Source: Paracoccaceae bacterium
Lineage (GTDB): Bacteria > Pseudomonadota > Alphaproteobacteria > Rhodobacterales > Rhodobacteraceae
Reading direction: 5' to 3'
Length of the DNA stretch: 64,000 nt
Assembly (NCBI GenBank): GCA_024742405.1
Contig: JANSYP010000004.1
Span: 310,001 to 374,000, forward strand
Part shown: in pieces, positions 9,603 to 18,538 of the stretch
How positions within the stretch are numbered: position 1 is the first letter of the stretch
Layout of the letters: each line of letters begins with the position of its first letter
The notes under the pieces: generated by a model
Database searches by the model: none
Told to the model about the DNA's origin: nothing
The model's input: only the letters and a program-made list of their open reading frames with translations
Position numbers and translations under genes: made by a program

Positions 9603-10297
9603 CACGCTCCGAAACAACGCCGCTCAAGCTCGCGATTTTCGATGTCGACGGGACGCTGGTGGACAGTCAGGGCCATATCCTTGCAGCAATGACCGCTGCC
9701 TTTGAGGGCGAGGGGATGGCGCCGCCGGACCGGCCGGAGGTCTTGGCTATCGTCGGGCTGTCGCTCCCCCAGGCGATCGGCCGGCTTGTTCCGGATCAGC
9801 CCGAGGCGCGCATCCTGCGCCTCGTGGCCGGTTACAAGGATGCGTATTCGCAGGTGCGTGCGGCGGACAGCGCGGCTTCCTCGCCGCTTTATCCGGGCAT
9901 TCAGGCGGTACTGGACGCGCTTTTTGCGCGCGATGACCTGCTGGTCGCGGTGGCGACCGGCAAATCGCGGCGCGGGCTCGACCACGTGCTGGCGATGCAC
10001 GGGCTGACCGGACGGTTCGTGTCCGAACAGGTCGCCGATCACCATCCGTCCAAGCCGCATCCCGCGATGCTGGAAGCGGTCCTGTCAGAAACCGGCGTGC
10101 AGGCCCGCGACGCTGTCATGATCGGCGACACCAGCTTTGACATGGAAATGGGCCACGCCGCGGGCTGCCGCACGCTGGCGGTGAGCTGGGGCTACCATCC
10201 GACACCGGTGCTGGAACAGTGCCGCCCCCATGGGGTCGCCGAGACAGTCCCGGCGCTGGAACGACATGTGCTGGATCTTCTGGAGTTGCGGGCATGA
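9599..10297 (+). CDS. HAD-superfamily phosphatase, phosphoglycolate phosphatase-like
   Basis: The 232-residue product has the four HAD motifs: FDVDGTLVDS (nucleophile Asp15, acid Asp17), the VATGKS threonine/serine motif, a lysine in HPSKPHPAM, and the metal-binding VMIGDTSFDMEMG. The helical cap between motifs I and II is that of subfamily IA, shared by Gph and beta-phosphoglucomutase. The substrate is not determinable; in Rhodobacterales this position next to rluC and the ATP12 gene is common. It overlaps both neighbours by four bases, so the set is probably translated as one operon. Confidence 0.85.
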   Translation: MTRSETTPLKLAIFDVDGTLVDSQGHILAAMTAAFEGEGMAPPDRPEVLAIVGLSLPQAIGRLVPDQPEARILRLVAGYKDAYSQVRAADSAASSPLYPGIQAVLDALFARDDLLVAVATGKSRRGLDHVLAMHGLTGRFVSEQVADHHPSKPHPAMLEAVLSETGVQARDAVMIGDTSFDMEMGHAAGCRTLAVSWGYHPTPVLEQCRPHGVAETVPALERHVLDLLELRA

Positions 10298-11007
10298 GCG
10301 AATGGACGGCGAGGCGTTTCTGGGACGACGTGACCGTTGCCCCCGACGCAGTGGGGCACGCCATTCTTCTTGACGGCAAACCGCTGCACACCCCGGCCAA
10401 GGCGCCTCTGGTCCTGCCAAGCCGTGCATTGGCCGACGCCGTCGCCGCCGAGTGGGCGGCGCAGGAAGACATGGTTGCGCCGCACACCATGCCCTTCACC
10501 CGCACGGCGAACTCCGCCATCGACAATGTCGCGCTGAACCATGCCGAGATCGCCGCCATGATCGCCGAGTACGGAGAGACCGATCTGCTGTGCTATCGCG
10601 CCGAAGGGCCGGCGGAGCTCATCGCCCGCCAGTGCGCCGATTGGGACCCGCTGCTGGATTGGGCGGCCGAGGCGCTGGACGCGCCACTGGCGACCGGCGT
10701 GGGCGTCATCCATGTGCCGCAGCCGCACGAGAGCCTGGCGCGCATGTCCGCGCGGGTGCACGCGCTTGATCCGTTCCGGCTGGCGGCCCTGCACGATCTC
10801 GTGGCGCTGTCGGGGTCGCTGGTCATCGGATTGGCCGCGCTGACGCGTCATCGGCCGCCGGACGCCTTGTGGGCGCTGTCGCGTATCGATGAGAATTGGC
10901 AGGCCGAACAGTGGGGCGAGGATGACATCGCGGCAGCGGACGCTGCGGCCAAGCGGACTGCCTTCCTCCATGCGGCGCAGGTTCTGGAGCGTCTGGAGTC
11001 GACGTGA
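10294..11007 (+). CDS. ATP12-family F1-ATPase assembly chaperone
   Basis: ATP12 binds the F1 alpha subunit and helps assemble the F1 sector of ATP synthase; bacterial homologues are mostly alphaproteobacterial, as expected for the mitochondrial ancestry of the eukaryotic protein. The 237-residue product shows the family opening (RRFWDDVTV, then LLDGKPLHTPAKAPLVLPS) and the conserved EWAAQ and TRTANSAIDNV segments, with YGETDLLCYRAEGP in the core. It is the last gene of the rarA operon; ATG overlaps the previous stop. Confidence 0.9.
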   Translation: MSEWTARRFWDDVTVAPDAVGHAILLDGKPLHTPAKAPLVLPSRALADAVAAEWAAQEDMVAPHTMPFTRTANSAIDNVALNHAEIAAMIAEYGETDLLCYRAEGPAELIARQCADWDPLLDWAAEALDAPLATGVGVIHVPQPHESLARMSARVHALDPFRLAALHDLVALSGSLVIGLAALTRHRPPDALWALSRIDENWQAEQWGEDDIAAADAAAKRTAFLHAAQVLERLEST

Positions 11008-11226
11008 TTCTCCAATATCGCCCGTTTGGGGTGCAACTGACGATAATATCAGCGTGCCGTAGCGTAGATCGGCATAAAACCGCTAGAACCGGCCTTGACC
11101 TGACCAGCCGGATTTGTCCACCCTCCGGGTGGTGAGGGGTTCACCAGACATTTGGCGCAACTCCGTGGCCTAGAACTGGCCGGGAAAATAACGCTGTAAC
11201 CAGCTATCCAGCAGGATGAGGTAATC

Positions 11227-12246
11227 ATGAAAAATTCGCTACTCCTTGGCGCAATCGCCGTGACCGGCATGGTCGCTGGCGCGGCGACCGCCGACACGCT
11301 TCAAGAGGTCAAGGATCGCGGGGTCCTAAATTGCGGTATATCGACCGGTTTGGTCGGCTTCGCATCCCAGAACGCCAACGGCGATTGGCAGGGCTTCGAT
11401 GTGGCGATCTGTCAGGCAGTCGCCGCCGCCATCTTTGGCGACGCGAACGCGGTCGAGTACAACCCGGTGACCAATCAGGTCCGGTTCGAGATCCTGAACT
11501 CCGGCGAGATCGACATGCTGTCGCGGAACACCACCTGGACGTTCTCGCGCGATGTCGACCTCAAGCTCGATTTCCTGGGCGTGAATTACTATGACGGCCA
11601 GGGCTTCCTGATCCCGACAGAACTGGGCGTGTCCTCTGCCAAGGAGCTCGATGGCGCAAAGGTGTGCATCCAGAAGGGCACCACGACCGAACTGAATGTC
11701 GCGGATTTCTTCCGCGTCAACAATATCGAGTACGAGCCCGTGCCGATCTCGACCGCTTCGGAGGCGCAACAGGCGTATCTGGCCGGAACGTGCCAAGTCT
11801 ATACCACGGACGCGTCGGGCCTTGCTGCGACCCGTGCCTCGTTCGAGGATCCCTCGGCGCATGTCATTCTGCCCGAGATCATTTCCAAGGAACCGCTCGG
11901 CCCGCTGGTGCGCCATGGCGACGACGACTGGGGCGATGTGGTTCGTTGGAGCCTCAACGCGCTGATCGCGGCCGAAGAGCTCGGCATCACCTCGGCCAAT
12001 GTCGACGATCTGGCCGCCGCACCGACCGACAACCCCGAGATCAATCGCCTGCTCGGCACCGAGGGCACGCTGGGCGAGATGCTCGGCCTGCCGGCGGACT
12101 GGGGCGTGAACGTCATCAAGGCCAACGGCAACTACGGCGAGATCTTCGAGAAATTCATCGGAGAGAACACCCCGATCGGTCTTGCACGGGGCCTGAACGC
12201 CCAGTGGACCGACGGCGGACTGCTCTACGCACCGCCGTTCCGGTAA
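11227..12246 (+). CDS. aapJ: general L-amino acid ABC transporter, periplasmic binding protein
   Basis: AapJ delivers a broad range of L-amino acids to the AapQMP permease. The 339-residue product has a signal peptide (MKNSLLLGAIAVTGMVAGAA, cleavage near residue 22), then VKDRGVLNCGI and the family stretch GFDVAICQAVAAAIFGDAN. Length matches AapJ rather than the shorter (about 260) specific amino-acid binders. It is preceded by AGGATGAGG and followed by a strong hairpin before aapQ. High expression relative to the permease is expected from that arrangement. Confidence 0.93.
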   Translation: MKNSLLLGAIAVTGMVAGAATADTLQEVKDRGVLNCGISTGLVGFASQNANGDWQGFDVAICQAVAAAIFGDANAVEYNPVTNQVRFEILNSGEIDMLSRNTTWTFSRDVDLKLDFLGVNYYDGQGFLIPTELGVSSAKELDGAKVCIQKGTTTELNVADFFRVNNIEYEPVPISTASEAQQAYLAGTCQVYTTDASGLAATRASFEDPSAHVILPEIISKEPLGPLVRHGDDDWGDVVRWSLNALIAAEELGITSANVDDLAAAPTDNPEINRLLGTEGTLGEMLGLPADWGVNVIKANGNYGEIFEKFIGENTPIGLARGLNAQWTDGGLLYAPPFR

Positions 12247-12256
12247 AACACAGGAG

Positions 12257-12280
12257 GGGCGCGGACCTGGGTCCGCGCCC
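12257..12280 (+). other. U-less intercistronic hairpin between aapJ and aapQ
   Basis: GGGCGCGGACC (12257-12267) and GGTCCGCGCCC (12270-12280) form a perfect 11-bp stem with a minimal loop and no T-run after it. Such structures after binding-protein genes protect the 3' end of the upstream message and allow partial read-through, giving excess binding protein. Confidence 0.65.
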
Positions 12281-12361
12281 TCACTTCATGGCGAACAGCC
12301 ATGACCAGACGCCCAGCCCGCGCCGCGCCCCCCATCTGACGCGAAAGAGGAACTCCCCTGC

Positions 12362-13576
12362 ATGAGCACACTGAGCGAGCCCCCGAAGCAGAGTTTCCAT
12401 ATGGGGATGCTGCTGAACGATACGCGCTACAGGGGATACACGTTTCAGTTCATCGCTCTGCTTGCCCTCGTGGCGCTGTTTGGCTGGATGGTGTCGAACG
12501 CTGTCGCCAACCTCGCGGCGCTTGGTCAGGATATCAATTTCGGCTTTCTGAGCGATCAGGCCGGCTATGATATCAACCAGCAGATCATTCCCTACGAAAG
12601 CACCGACACCCATATGCGCGCGGCGTTTGTGGGGGTGCTCAACACCCTGCTCGTCGCCGTTCTAGGCTGTATCCTGGCGACCATCGTGGGTGTGGTCGTC
12701 GGCGTGCTGCGCCTGTCCAACAACTGGCTGATCGCCCGGCTGATGTCGGTTTATGTCGAGATCTTCCGCAATGTCCCGGTTCTGATCTGGATTCTGATCG
12801 TTTTCAACGTCATGGCCAACGCCCTGCCATCGCCGAGCACCTTCCGGGGGGATGATGCCACGGCGTCGATGCTGTTGGGGGCCTTCGCCTTTACCAATAG
12901 CGGGGTCTATCTGCCGCTCCCGCTCTGGCTTGAGGGGTCGATTGTCGTCGTGGGCGTGTTTGTTGTGTCTCTCATCGCGATCTGGGCGCTGCGTCGCTAC
13001 GCGCGTCACCTGCTCTATTCCGAAGGCCGGGTGATCCCGACCCTCCCGATCGGCCTGGCGCTCTTCGTGGTGCCGACACTGCTGGCCTTTTTCATAATGG
13101 GCCGACCGATTGCGCTGGAGTACCCGGAAATGGGTCGCTTCAATTTCCAGAACGGTATCCAGGTGCGCGGCTCGTTCATCGCGCTCTGGCTCGCTCTGTC
13201 GCTCTATACCGGGGCCTTCATCGCCGAAAACGTGCGCGGCGCGATCCAGGCGGTCAGCAAGGGTCAGACCGAGGCCGCCGCGTCGCTGGGGTTGCGCCCG
13301 GGCCGGATCATGAGCCTCGTCGTGCTGCCCCAGGCGCTGCGCGTGATGATCCCGCCCAACATCTCGCAATATCTCAATCTGACCAAGAACAGCTCGCTTG
13401 CTGCCGCCGTGGGCTACATGGACATCACCGGCACGCTCGGGGGCGTCACGCTGAACCAGACCGGCCGGAGCTTTGAGGCGATCCTGCTGCTGATGGCATT
13501 CTACCTCGCCATCTCGCTCGCGATCTCGGGGATTATGAACCTCTACAATAACTCCGTGAAGCTGAAGGAGCGCTGA
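12362..13576 (+). CDS. aapQ: general L-amino acid ABC transporter permease AapQ
   Basis: Inner-membrane permease of the Aap system, pairing with AapM. The 404-residue product has about eight hydrophobic segments and the characteristic long insertion between the first two, with the binding-protein-dependent transport signature (EAAASLGLRPGRIMSLVVLP, EAA loop) near residue 305-325. HisM-type permeases are about 230 residues; the extra length is typical for AapQ. It begins 115 bases after aapJ and ends one base before the aapM start. Confidence 0.92.
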   Translation: MSTLSEPPKQSFHMGMLLNDTRYRGYTFQFIALLALVALFGWMVSNAVANLAALGQDINFGFLSDQAGYDINQQIIPYESTDTHMRAAFVGVLNTLLVAVLGCILATIVGVVVGVLRLSNNWLIARLMSVYVEIFRNVPVLIWILIVFNVMANALPSPSTFRGDDATASMLLGAFAFTNSGVYLPLPLWLEGSIVVVGVFVVSLIAIWALRRYARHLLYSEGRVIPTLPIGLALFVVPTLLAFFIMGRPIALEYPEMGRFNFQNGIQVRGSFIALWLALSLYTGAFIAENVRGAIQAVSKGQTEAAASLGLRPGRIMSLVVLPQALRVMIPPNISQYLNLTKNSSLAAAVGYMDITGTLGGVTLNQTGRSFEAILLLMAFYLAISLAISGIMNLYNNSVKLKER

Positions 13577-13577
13577 G

Positions 13578-14876
13578 ATGTCCACGCATCCCGATACCGC
13601 CGCCTTCGTACGTCACGACGCGCTGCCGCCACAGGATCCGCCCGCCTCCGAGGTCGGCATGGTCCACTGGCTCCGCGTCAATCTGTTTTCCTCGATCGGC
13701 CACGGCATCATGACGCTGGTGGCGCTCTACTGCATCTATGCGCTGCTCGCCGCGGTCGTGCCCTGGCTCGTCAACGGGGTCTGGGACGCCGACTCCATCC
13801 GCCAGTGCCGCGAGAAGCTCGACGGCGCACGCGGGGGGTGCTTCGCGGTGATCGCGGAGCGTTGGCCGCAATTGCTGTTCGGCAACTACCCGTCAGAGCA
13901 TTATGACCGCGCCTCGCTTGCCTTCGTGCTGCTTTTCGTGGCGATTGCGCCGGTGCTGTTTTTCGACCTGCCGCGCAAGATGCTGTGGTTCACCGGTCTG
14001 TTTCCCTTCATCGCCTACTGGCTGATCTGGGGGGGATCGATCTGGGTCCCGGTTCTGGCGCTCGCCGGGGTGGTTTTGGGATTTTTCGTGTATCGCGCGT
14101 TGGCCGGCCGATCTTTCTTCGGAGCGATCATCGCAGGCATTGCCGCGACGATGATCTTCGGGTTCGTGATGCTCGGTCCGATCGCCGGCCTGCTGAACTC
14201 GGTGCTCAACATCTCGCTCGATCCGGTGGAAAGCCGCCAGATCGGTGGGTTCATGATCAACTTCATCCTCGGCACCACTTGCATCGCCCTTTCGCTGCCA
14301 CTCGGCATCGCACTCGCGCTCGGGCGTCAATCCAACCTGCCGATCATCAAGACGATCTGTGTGGTCTTTATCGAGTTCATCCGCGGCGTGCCGCTGATCA
14401 CGCTTCTGTTCGTGGCCTCGGTGATGCTGGCCTACTTCCTGCCGCCGGGCACGAACTTCGACCTGATCCTGCGGGTGATCATCATGATCACGCTCTTTGC
14501 GGCCGCCTATATGGCGGAGGCGATCCGTGGGGGGCTGGCCGCCCTACCCACGGGGCAGTACGAGGCCGGGGCATCGCTCGGGCTCGACTACTGGCAGTCG
14601 ATGCGGCTGATCATTCTGCCCCAGGCGCTCAAGATCTCGATCCCGTCGATCGTGAACATCGCCATCGGGCTCTTCAAGGACACCACGCTGGTGTCGATCA
14701 TCTCCATGTTCGACATGGTGGGCATGATCCAGGGACCGATCCTGTCCTCGACCGAATGGTTCGGGGTGTACTGGGAACTGCTGGGCTTTGCCGCGCTGCT
14801 GTTCTTCGTCTTCTGCTACGGGATCAGCCAGTATTCCCAGTATCTCGAACGCAAACTCGCCACAGACCACCACTGA
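13578..14876 (+). CDS. aapM: general L-amino acid ABC transporter permease AapM
   Basis: Second membrane subunit of the Aap transporter. The 432-residue product has a hydrophilic N-terminus, about eight to nine membrane segments, and the EAA-loop sequence [20 protein letters not shown] that contacts the ATPase near residue 330. The length and N-terminal extension are diagnostic of AapM. GAGCGCTGAG of the aapQ end provides the Shine-Dalgarno region. Followed 11 bases later by aapP. Confidence 0.92.
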   Translation: MSTHPDTAAFVRHDALPPQDPPASEVGMVHWLRVNLFSSIGHGIMTLVALYCIYALLAAVVPWLVNGVWDADSIRQCREKLDGARGGCFAVIAERWPQLLFGNYPSEHYDRASLAFVLLFVAIAPVLFFDLPRKMLWFTGLFPFIAYWLIWGGSIWVPVLALAGVVLGFFVYRALAGRSFFGAIIAGIAATMIFGFVMLGPIAGLLNSVLNISLDPVESRQIGGFMINFILGTTCIALSLPLGIALALGRQSNLPIIKTICVVFIEFIRGVPLITLLFVASVMLAYFLPPGTNFDLILRVIIMITLFAAAYMAEAIRGGLAALPTGQYEAGASLGLDYWQSMRLIILPQALKISIPSIVNIAIGLFKDTTLVSIISMFDMVGMIQGPILSSTEWFGVYWELLGFAALLFFVFCYGISQYSQYLERKLATDHH

Positions 14877-14887
14877 GGACGCTTGAC

Positions 14888-15682
14888 ATGACTGACGTGA
14901 GCCTTGAGACCACCGCCCCCAAGCCGTCCCAGATGGAGGTTTCCGACGAGGTCGCCATCGAGATCGTGAACATGAACAAATGGTACGGGGCCTTCCATGT
15001 GCTCCGCTCCATCGACCTCACGGTTTATCGCGGCGAGCGGATCGTGATCTGCGGCCCATCGGGATCGGGCAAATCCACGCTGATCCGCTGCATCAACGCG
15101 CTCGAGGAACATCAGGAGGGGCGGATCACGGTCGACGGCACGGTGCTGTCGTCGGACCTCAAGAACATCGACAGGATCCGGTCCGAGGTCGGGATGTGCT
15201 TTCAGCATTTCAACCTCTTCCCGCATCTGACGATCCTGGAAAACTGTACCCTGGCGCCGATCTGGGTGCGCAAGACACCCAAGAAAGAGGCCGAGGAAAC
15301 GGCGATGCATTTCCTCACCAAGGTCAAGATCCCGGAACAGGCCGACAAATATCCCGGCCAGCTTTCGGGCGGGCAACAGCAGCGCGTGGCCATTGCCCGG
15401 TCGCTCTGCATGCGGCCGCGGATCATGCTGTTCGACGAGCCGACCTCCGCGCTCGATCCCGAGATGATCAAGGAAGTGCTCGACACGATGATCGAGCTCG
15501 CCGAGGAGGGCATGACGATGCTCTGCGTCACCCATGAAATGGGGTTCGCCCGGCAGGTCGCGAACCGTGTGATCTTCATGGATCAGGGACAGATCGTGGA
15601 GCAGAACAAGCCCGAGCCGTTCTTTGACAACCCCCAGAGCGAGCGGACCAAACTGTTCCTCAGCCAGATCCTGGGCCACTGA
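14888..15682 (+). CDS. aapP: general L-amino acid ABC transporter ATP-binding protein
   Basis: ATPase subunit energising Aap uptake (and in rhizobia also efflux) of amino acids. The 264-residue product has Walker [11 protein letters not shown]-loop [14 protein letters not shown], signature LSGGQQQR, Walker [15 protein letters not shown] and the switch histidine in CVTHEMGFA. The ATG at 14888 gives the N-terminal tail [13 protein letters not shown] seen in AapP-type proteins. It is the last gene of aapJQMP and converges on the SixA-like gene with 30 bases between stops. Confidence 0.94.
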   Translation: MTDVSLETTAPKPSQMEVSDEVAIEIVNMNKWYGAFHVLRSIDLTVYRGERIVICGPSGSGKSTLIRCINALEEHQEGRITVDGTVLSSDLKNIDRIRSEVGMCFQHFNLFPHLTILENCTLAPIWVRKTPKKEAEETAMHFLTKVKIPEQADKYPGQLSGGQQQRVAIARSLCMRPRIMLFDEPTSALDPEMIKEVLDTMIELAEEGMTMLCVTHEMGFARQVANRVIFMDQGQIVEQNKPEPFFDNPQSERTKLFLSQILGH

Positions 15683-15712
15683 TACGGGCGGCCGTGGCGG
15701 CGGCGCGTCGGC

Positions 15713-16222
15713 TCAGAGCCCGGGCAGGTCCCTCGGCACCACGAAATCCACCACCGTGCCACTGGAGGGTGTGACAGCACCCCAGTCCTGCACCTCGAAA
15801 TCGAGCACCGCCGTCGCGCCGGTCGGGTAGTTCTCGAACCTCGGATGCGCCGGAGCGGCCATGGCCATTCGTGCGGCGAATGCGGCGATGCCCGGATTGT
15901 GGGCGATCACCATCACACATCGCCCCGTTGCCCGGTCCAGGGCAGCCCTCAGGGTTTCGGGCTCGGCCAGGTAAAGCGCGCGGTCGTAGTCGACGGCGGC
16001 CTCCGGCAAGTGGGGCGCGATGCCGTCCCAGGTTTCCTTGGTGCGCAGCGCACTGGAGCACAGCACCTGGTCGGGCGTGTATTCATTCTGAGCCAGCCAC
16101 TTGCCGATCACGTCGCAGGATCTCCGGCCGCGGTCGTTCAAGGCACGGTCGTGATCGCTGAGCGACGGATTTCCCCAGGCGGATTTGGCATGACGCATCA
16201 GGATCAGGCGCAGGGCTGACAT
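15713..16222 (-). CDS. SixA-like phosphohistidine phosphatase (histidine phosphatase family)
   Basis: The 169-residue product has the branch-2-type RHG motif in the form LILMRHAKSAWG, where His11 is the phospho-acceptor, followed by DHDRALNDRGRR and the second catalytic region VMVIAHNPGI. These are the SixA hallmarks; SixA removes phosphate from histidine in phosphorelay or PTS proteins. The actual partner here is unknown. It is a single gene convergent with aapP, and 160 bases separate its start from the divergent lipase-fold gene. Confidence 0.82.
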   Translation of the reverse strand: MSALRLILMRHAKSAWGNPSLSDHDRALNDRGRRSCDVIGKWLAQNEYTPDQVLCSSALRTKETWDGIAPHLPEAAVDYDRALYLAEPETLRAALDRATGRCVMVIAHNPGIAAFAARMAMAAPAHPRFENYPTGATAVLDFEVQDWGAVTPSSGTVVDFVVPRDLPGL

Positions 16223-16382
16223 CGTCGCAGGCTCCGGTCTGTGTCACGGCCCTTTCAGCCTAACCGGCAAAACCACTCCCGGCCAGAGCGGTGCGCGCTG
16301 TGTCATGGGACACGGACGATCCAATTCGCAGGGCCATTCTGGTAAACAGTCCGCACCTCTCTTTCGTGAAAGGCCAGATCTC

Positions 16383-17414
16383 ATGAGCTATCCCGCTGAA
16401 ATCGCCGCGCGCGCCATGTACGCATCGGTGTGCGCTTACCAGATCCACGCCAAGGGCACGACCACGACCCCCAAGGTTCCCGTCCAGCGGCGCGCAGAGA
16501 GCACCGATGGCAGCTTCTTCTACGATGTGGCGCCGGACTACCAGAACCCGGTCGGGTTCGTGCAGGACGCGGCGGAGTTCACACCGGCCTTTTTCGCCAC
16601 TGGTCCCGATCTGATCCACGCAGCCCTCATCGGGCTGACCGGCGATGGTTATGTCGTCGTCGCCCTGCGCGGGACGATTGCGCCGAACATGACCGGCAAC
16701 GACTTCCGCGGCTGGGTGGCCGACTGGGCCAACGACGCCGATGCCGAGCCGGTGAAATGGACGCCCTACGGCGGGGACTGGGGCCAGATCGCTACCGGCT
16801 TTGGGAAGGGTGCGATACTGCTCTGGTCCTGGATCGAAGAGACACTGGCCGGGCTGATCGGCCGCGCCCCCAAGGGGATCATCATCTGTGGTCACGGCAA
16901 GGGCGCAGCAATGACCTTTCTGATTGCGTCCCTGGTCGCAACCCGCTGGCCCAAGCGCGCCGATGACATTCAGGTCCACGCCTTCGCCGCCCCGGTCATC
17001 GGCGATGCCGGGTTTGTGGCGGGCTATGAGGCGGTGGGCCTCGCGCCGAACACCTATCGCTACCAGGTCGAAAATGACCTCGTGCCCTTCCTGCCGATCT
17101 GGAACGGGGCCGATGTCTGGCAGGCGATCACCTTTTCCAAGATGTCCGATGAGGTCGCGTGGCTGATCTTTGTCGAATCGATCCGGTTCGGCTGTCTCGA
17201 TGGTGGCTACTTTTCCGTGGGCAGCTTCCACTATTTCACGTCGGCCCATCGGGGCGTGCCGGGTGCAAAGGTCGGCGGCTCCGCACTGCCCGCTGTGGTC
17301 GCCAAGATTGAAGCCGAGGATTTCGAGACCGTGGTTTCGGCCCACAGCGCAGTGATGAGCTATCTGCCCTGTTTCGCGCCCACCCCGGCGCCGTCGCAAA
17401 CGCGGGTGAGCTGA
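16383..17414 (+). CDS. class 3 lipase-fold protein lacking the nucleophile serine
   Basis: The 343-residue product looks like a fungal-type class 3 lipase: VVALRGTIAPN (oxyanion region) near residue 93, the nucleophile-elbow position IICGHGKGAAM near 165, FAAPVIGDAGF, and the acid-bearing VENDLVPFLP; histidines are available in GSFHYFTSAHR. At the elbow the normal G-H-S-x-G reads GHGKG (codons GGT CAC GGC AAG GGC), so the serine is a glycine. The protein is probably not a classical esterase, unless another serine substitutes. No signal peptide is visible. The ATG at 16383 follows AAAGG; an earlier in-frame ATG at 16305 is less likely. Confidence 0.7.
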   Translation: MSYPAEIAARAMYASVCAYQIHAKGTTTTPKVPVQRRAESTDGSFFYDVAPDYQNPVGFVQDAAEFTPAFFATGPDLIHAALIGLTGDGYVVVALRGTIAPNMTGNDFRGWVADWANDADAEPVKWTPYGGDWGQIATGFGKGAILLWSWIEETLAGLIGRAPKGIIICGHGKGAAMTFLIASLVATRWPKRADDIQVHAFAAPVIGDAGFVAGYEAVGLAPNTYRYQVENDLVPFLPIWNGADVWQAITFSKMSDEVAWLIFVESIRFGCLDGGYFSVGSFHYFTSAHRGVPGAKVGGSALPAVVAKIEAEDFETVVSAHSAVMSYLPCFAPTPAPSQTRVS

Positions 17415-17420
17415 GCCGGC

Positions 17421-18206
17421 CTAGTTCTTGGCATGCGCCGGCGTCAGCCGTTTGCGGGCAATGGCCTCGCGGCGGCTGTCGTCATGGCCCTTTCGGAACG
17501 AGGCCTCGACGAAATCGAGATGTGCTGTGGCCGCGTCGCGCGCATCTTCCGCGTGGCCTTCCAGGATCGCTGATCCGATGGCGATATGCTGGTCGAGCAG
17601 TGCGCGGCCGGTGCCGTCGATGGTCCGCAAGTAATGCCGATTGTAGAACAGGCCCTGCTGGGTCAGGTCGTAGATCGAGCCCATCATATGGATCAGCGTC
17701 GCGTTGTGGCTGGCATCGACGATGGCCGAGTGAAACCGGATATCGGCCTCGCGCGAGGTCATATCGTCGCCCAGATCCCAGGCGGTCTGGAGCTGGTCGA
17801 GGAATTTCGTGATGCGTTCCCGGTCCGACGGTGTGGCCCTCTGGGCGGCAAGCCAGGCTGCAAAGGCCTCCTGCGCGCGGCGATATTCGAGGTAGTCGAA
17901 GAACGCTTCACCATGGCGCGAATAGAGGCTCATCAGGGCCGGTGACATGGCAGCGCCCGTCAGGCGGGCGACGAACGAGCCCTCGCCATGGCGGACCTCG
18001 ACCAGGCCGCGGGTCTCCAGGGCTTTCAGCGCTTCGCGAATCTTGGGGCGCGACACATCAAGCGCGTCGGCCAGATCACGCTCTGACGGCAGCCGGTCAC
18101 CCTGCTTGAGAACTCCGGCCACCAGCATGTCCTCGATCTGGTGCACGACGGCATCCGCGACCGAAATATGATCAATGGGATCGAACAGAGGAAGGGTGGC
18201 GGTCAT
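17421..18206 (-). CDS. GntR-family regulator, FadR/FCD subfamily
   Basis: The 261-residue product has an N-terminal winged helix (residues about 15-80; RLPSERDLADALDVSRPKIR, then GLVEVRHGEGSFV) and a C-terminal all-helical FCD ligand domain with metal-binding-type residues in DIRFHSAIVDASHN and the downstream HLDFVE. This is the class of LldR, PdhR and FadR, which sense lactate, pyruvate or acyl-CoA. It is divergent from the TRAP/D-lactate dehydrogenase genes and likely controls them. The ATG at 18206 is preferred over a TTG at 18242; neither has a strong ribosome binding site. Confidence 0.85.
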   Translation of the reverse strand: MTATLPLFDPIDHISVADAVVHQIEDMLVAGVLKQGDRLPSERDLADALDVSRPKIREALKALETRGLVEVRHGEGSFVARLTGAAMSPALMSLYSRHGEAFFDYLEYRRAQEAFAAWLAAQRATPSDRERITKFLDQLQTAWDLGDDMTSREADIRFHSAIVDASHNATLIHMMGSIYDLTQQGLFYNRHYLRTIDGTGRALLDQHIAIGSAILEGHAEDARDAATAHLDFVEASFRKGHDDSRREAIARKRLTPAHAKN

Positions 18207-18538
18207 GACATAAAGATAGTGTCGTGCCCCCATAGTGGTCAATAAAATGCGCCAATTCTAGGCGAGACGCAGTTTTCGTAATGCGCATGCTGCAGGCGCA
18301 GCGTTCTGATTAAGTTGGAAAACAAAGCGATCAGCGCCGAAATCCGCGAATTTTGCACGCGCAGCATTGGTTGGCTTGCCGCAGCCGCATGGCCGGTTTG
18401 CGCTGAGAGAGATTGTCGCACCCTTAAAGGAATCCTAGCCGGATGGCGTGGTCAACTTTATGAACCACTCCTGTAAGCGGGTGCCCAACACGCTCGCATC
18501 CCCGCCTCTCTGGCCGGGACATGCTTTGGAGGAGCATA
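18207..18538. other. 332-base divergent regulatory region, GntR gene / TRAP operon
   Basis: No gene here. GTGGTCAA occurs twice in the same orientation, at 18235-18242 next to the regulator start and at 18448-18455 before dctP. The second copy opens an inverted repeat GTGGT (18448-18452) / ACCAC (18464-18468) with an 11-base spacer. TGGTC is also a half-site of FadR-type operators (family knowledge), so these are candidate binding sites of the adjacent GntR protein. No clear -35/-10 pair was found. Confidence 0.4.
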
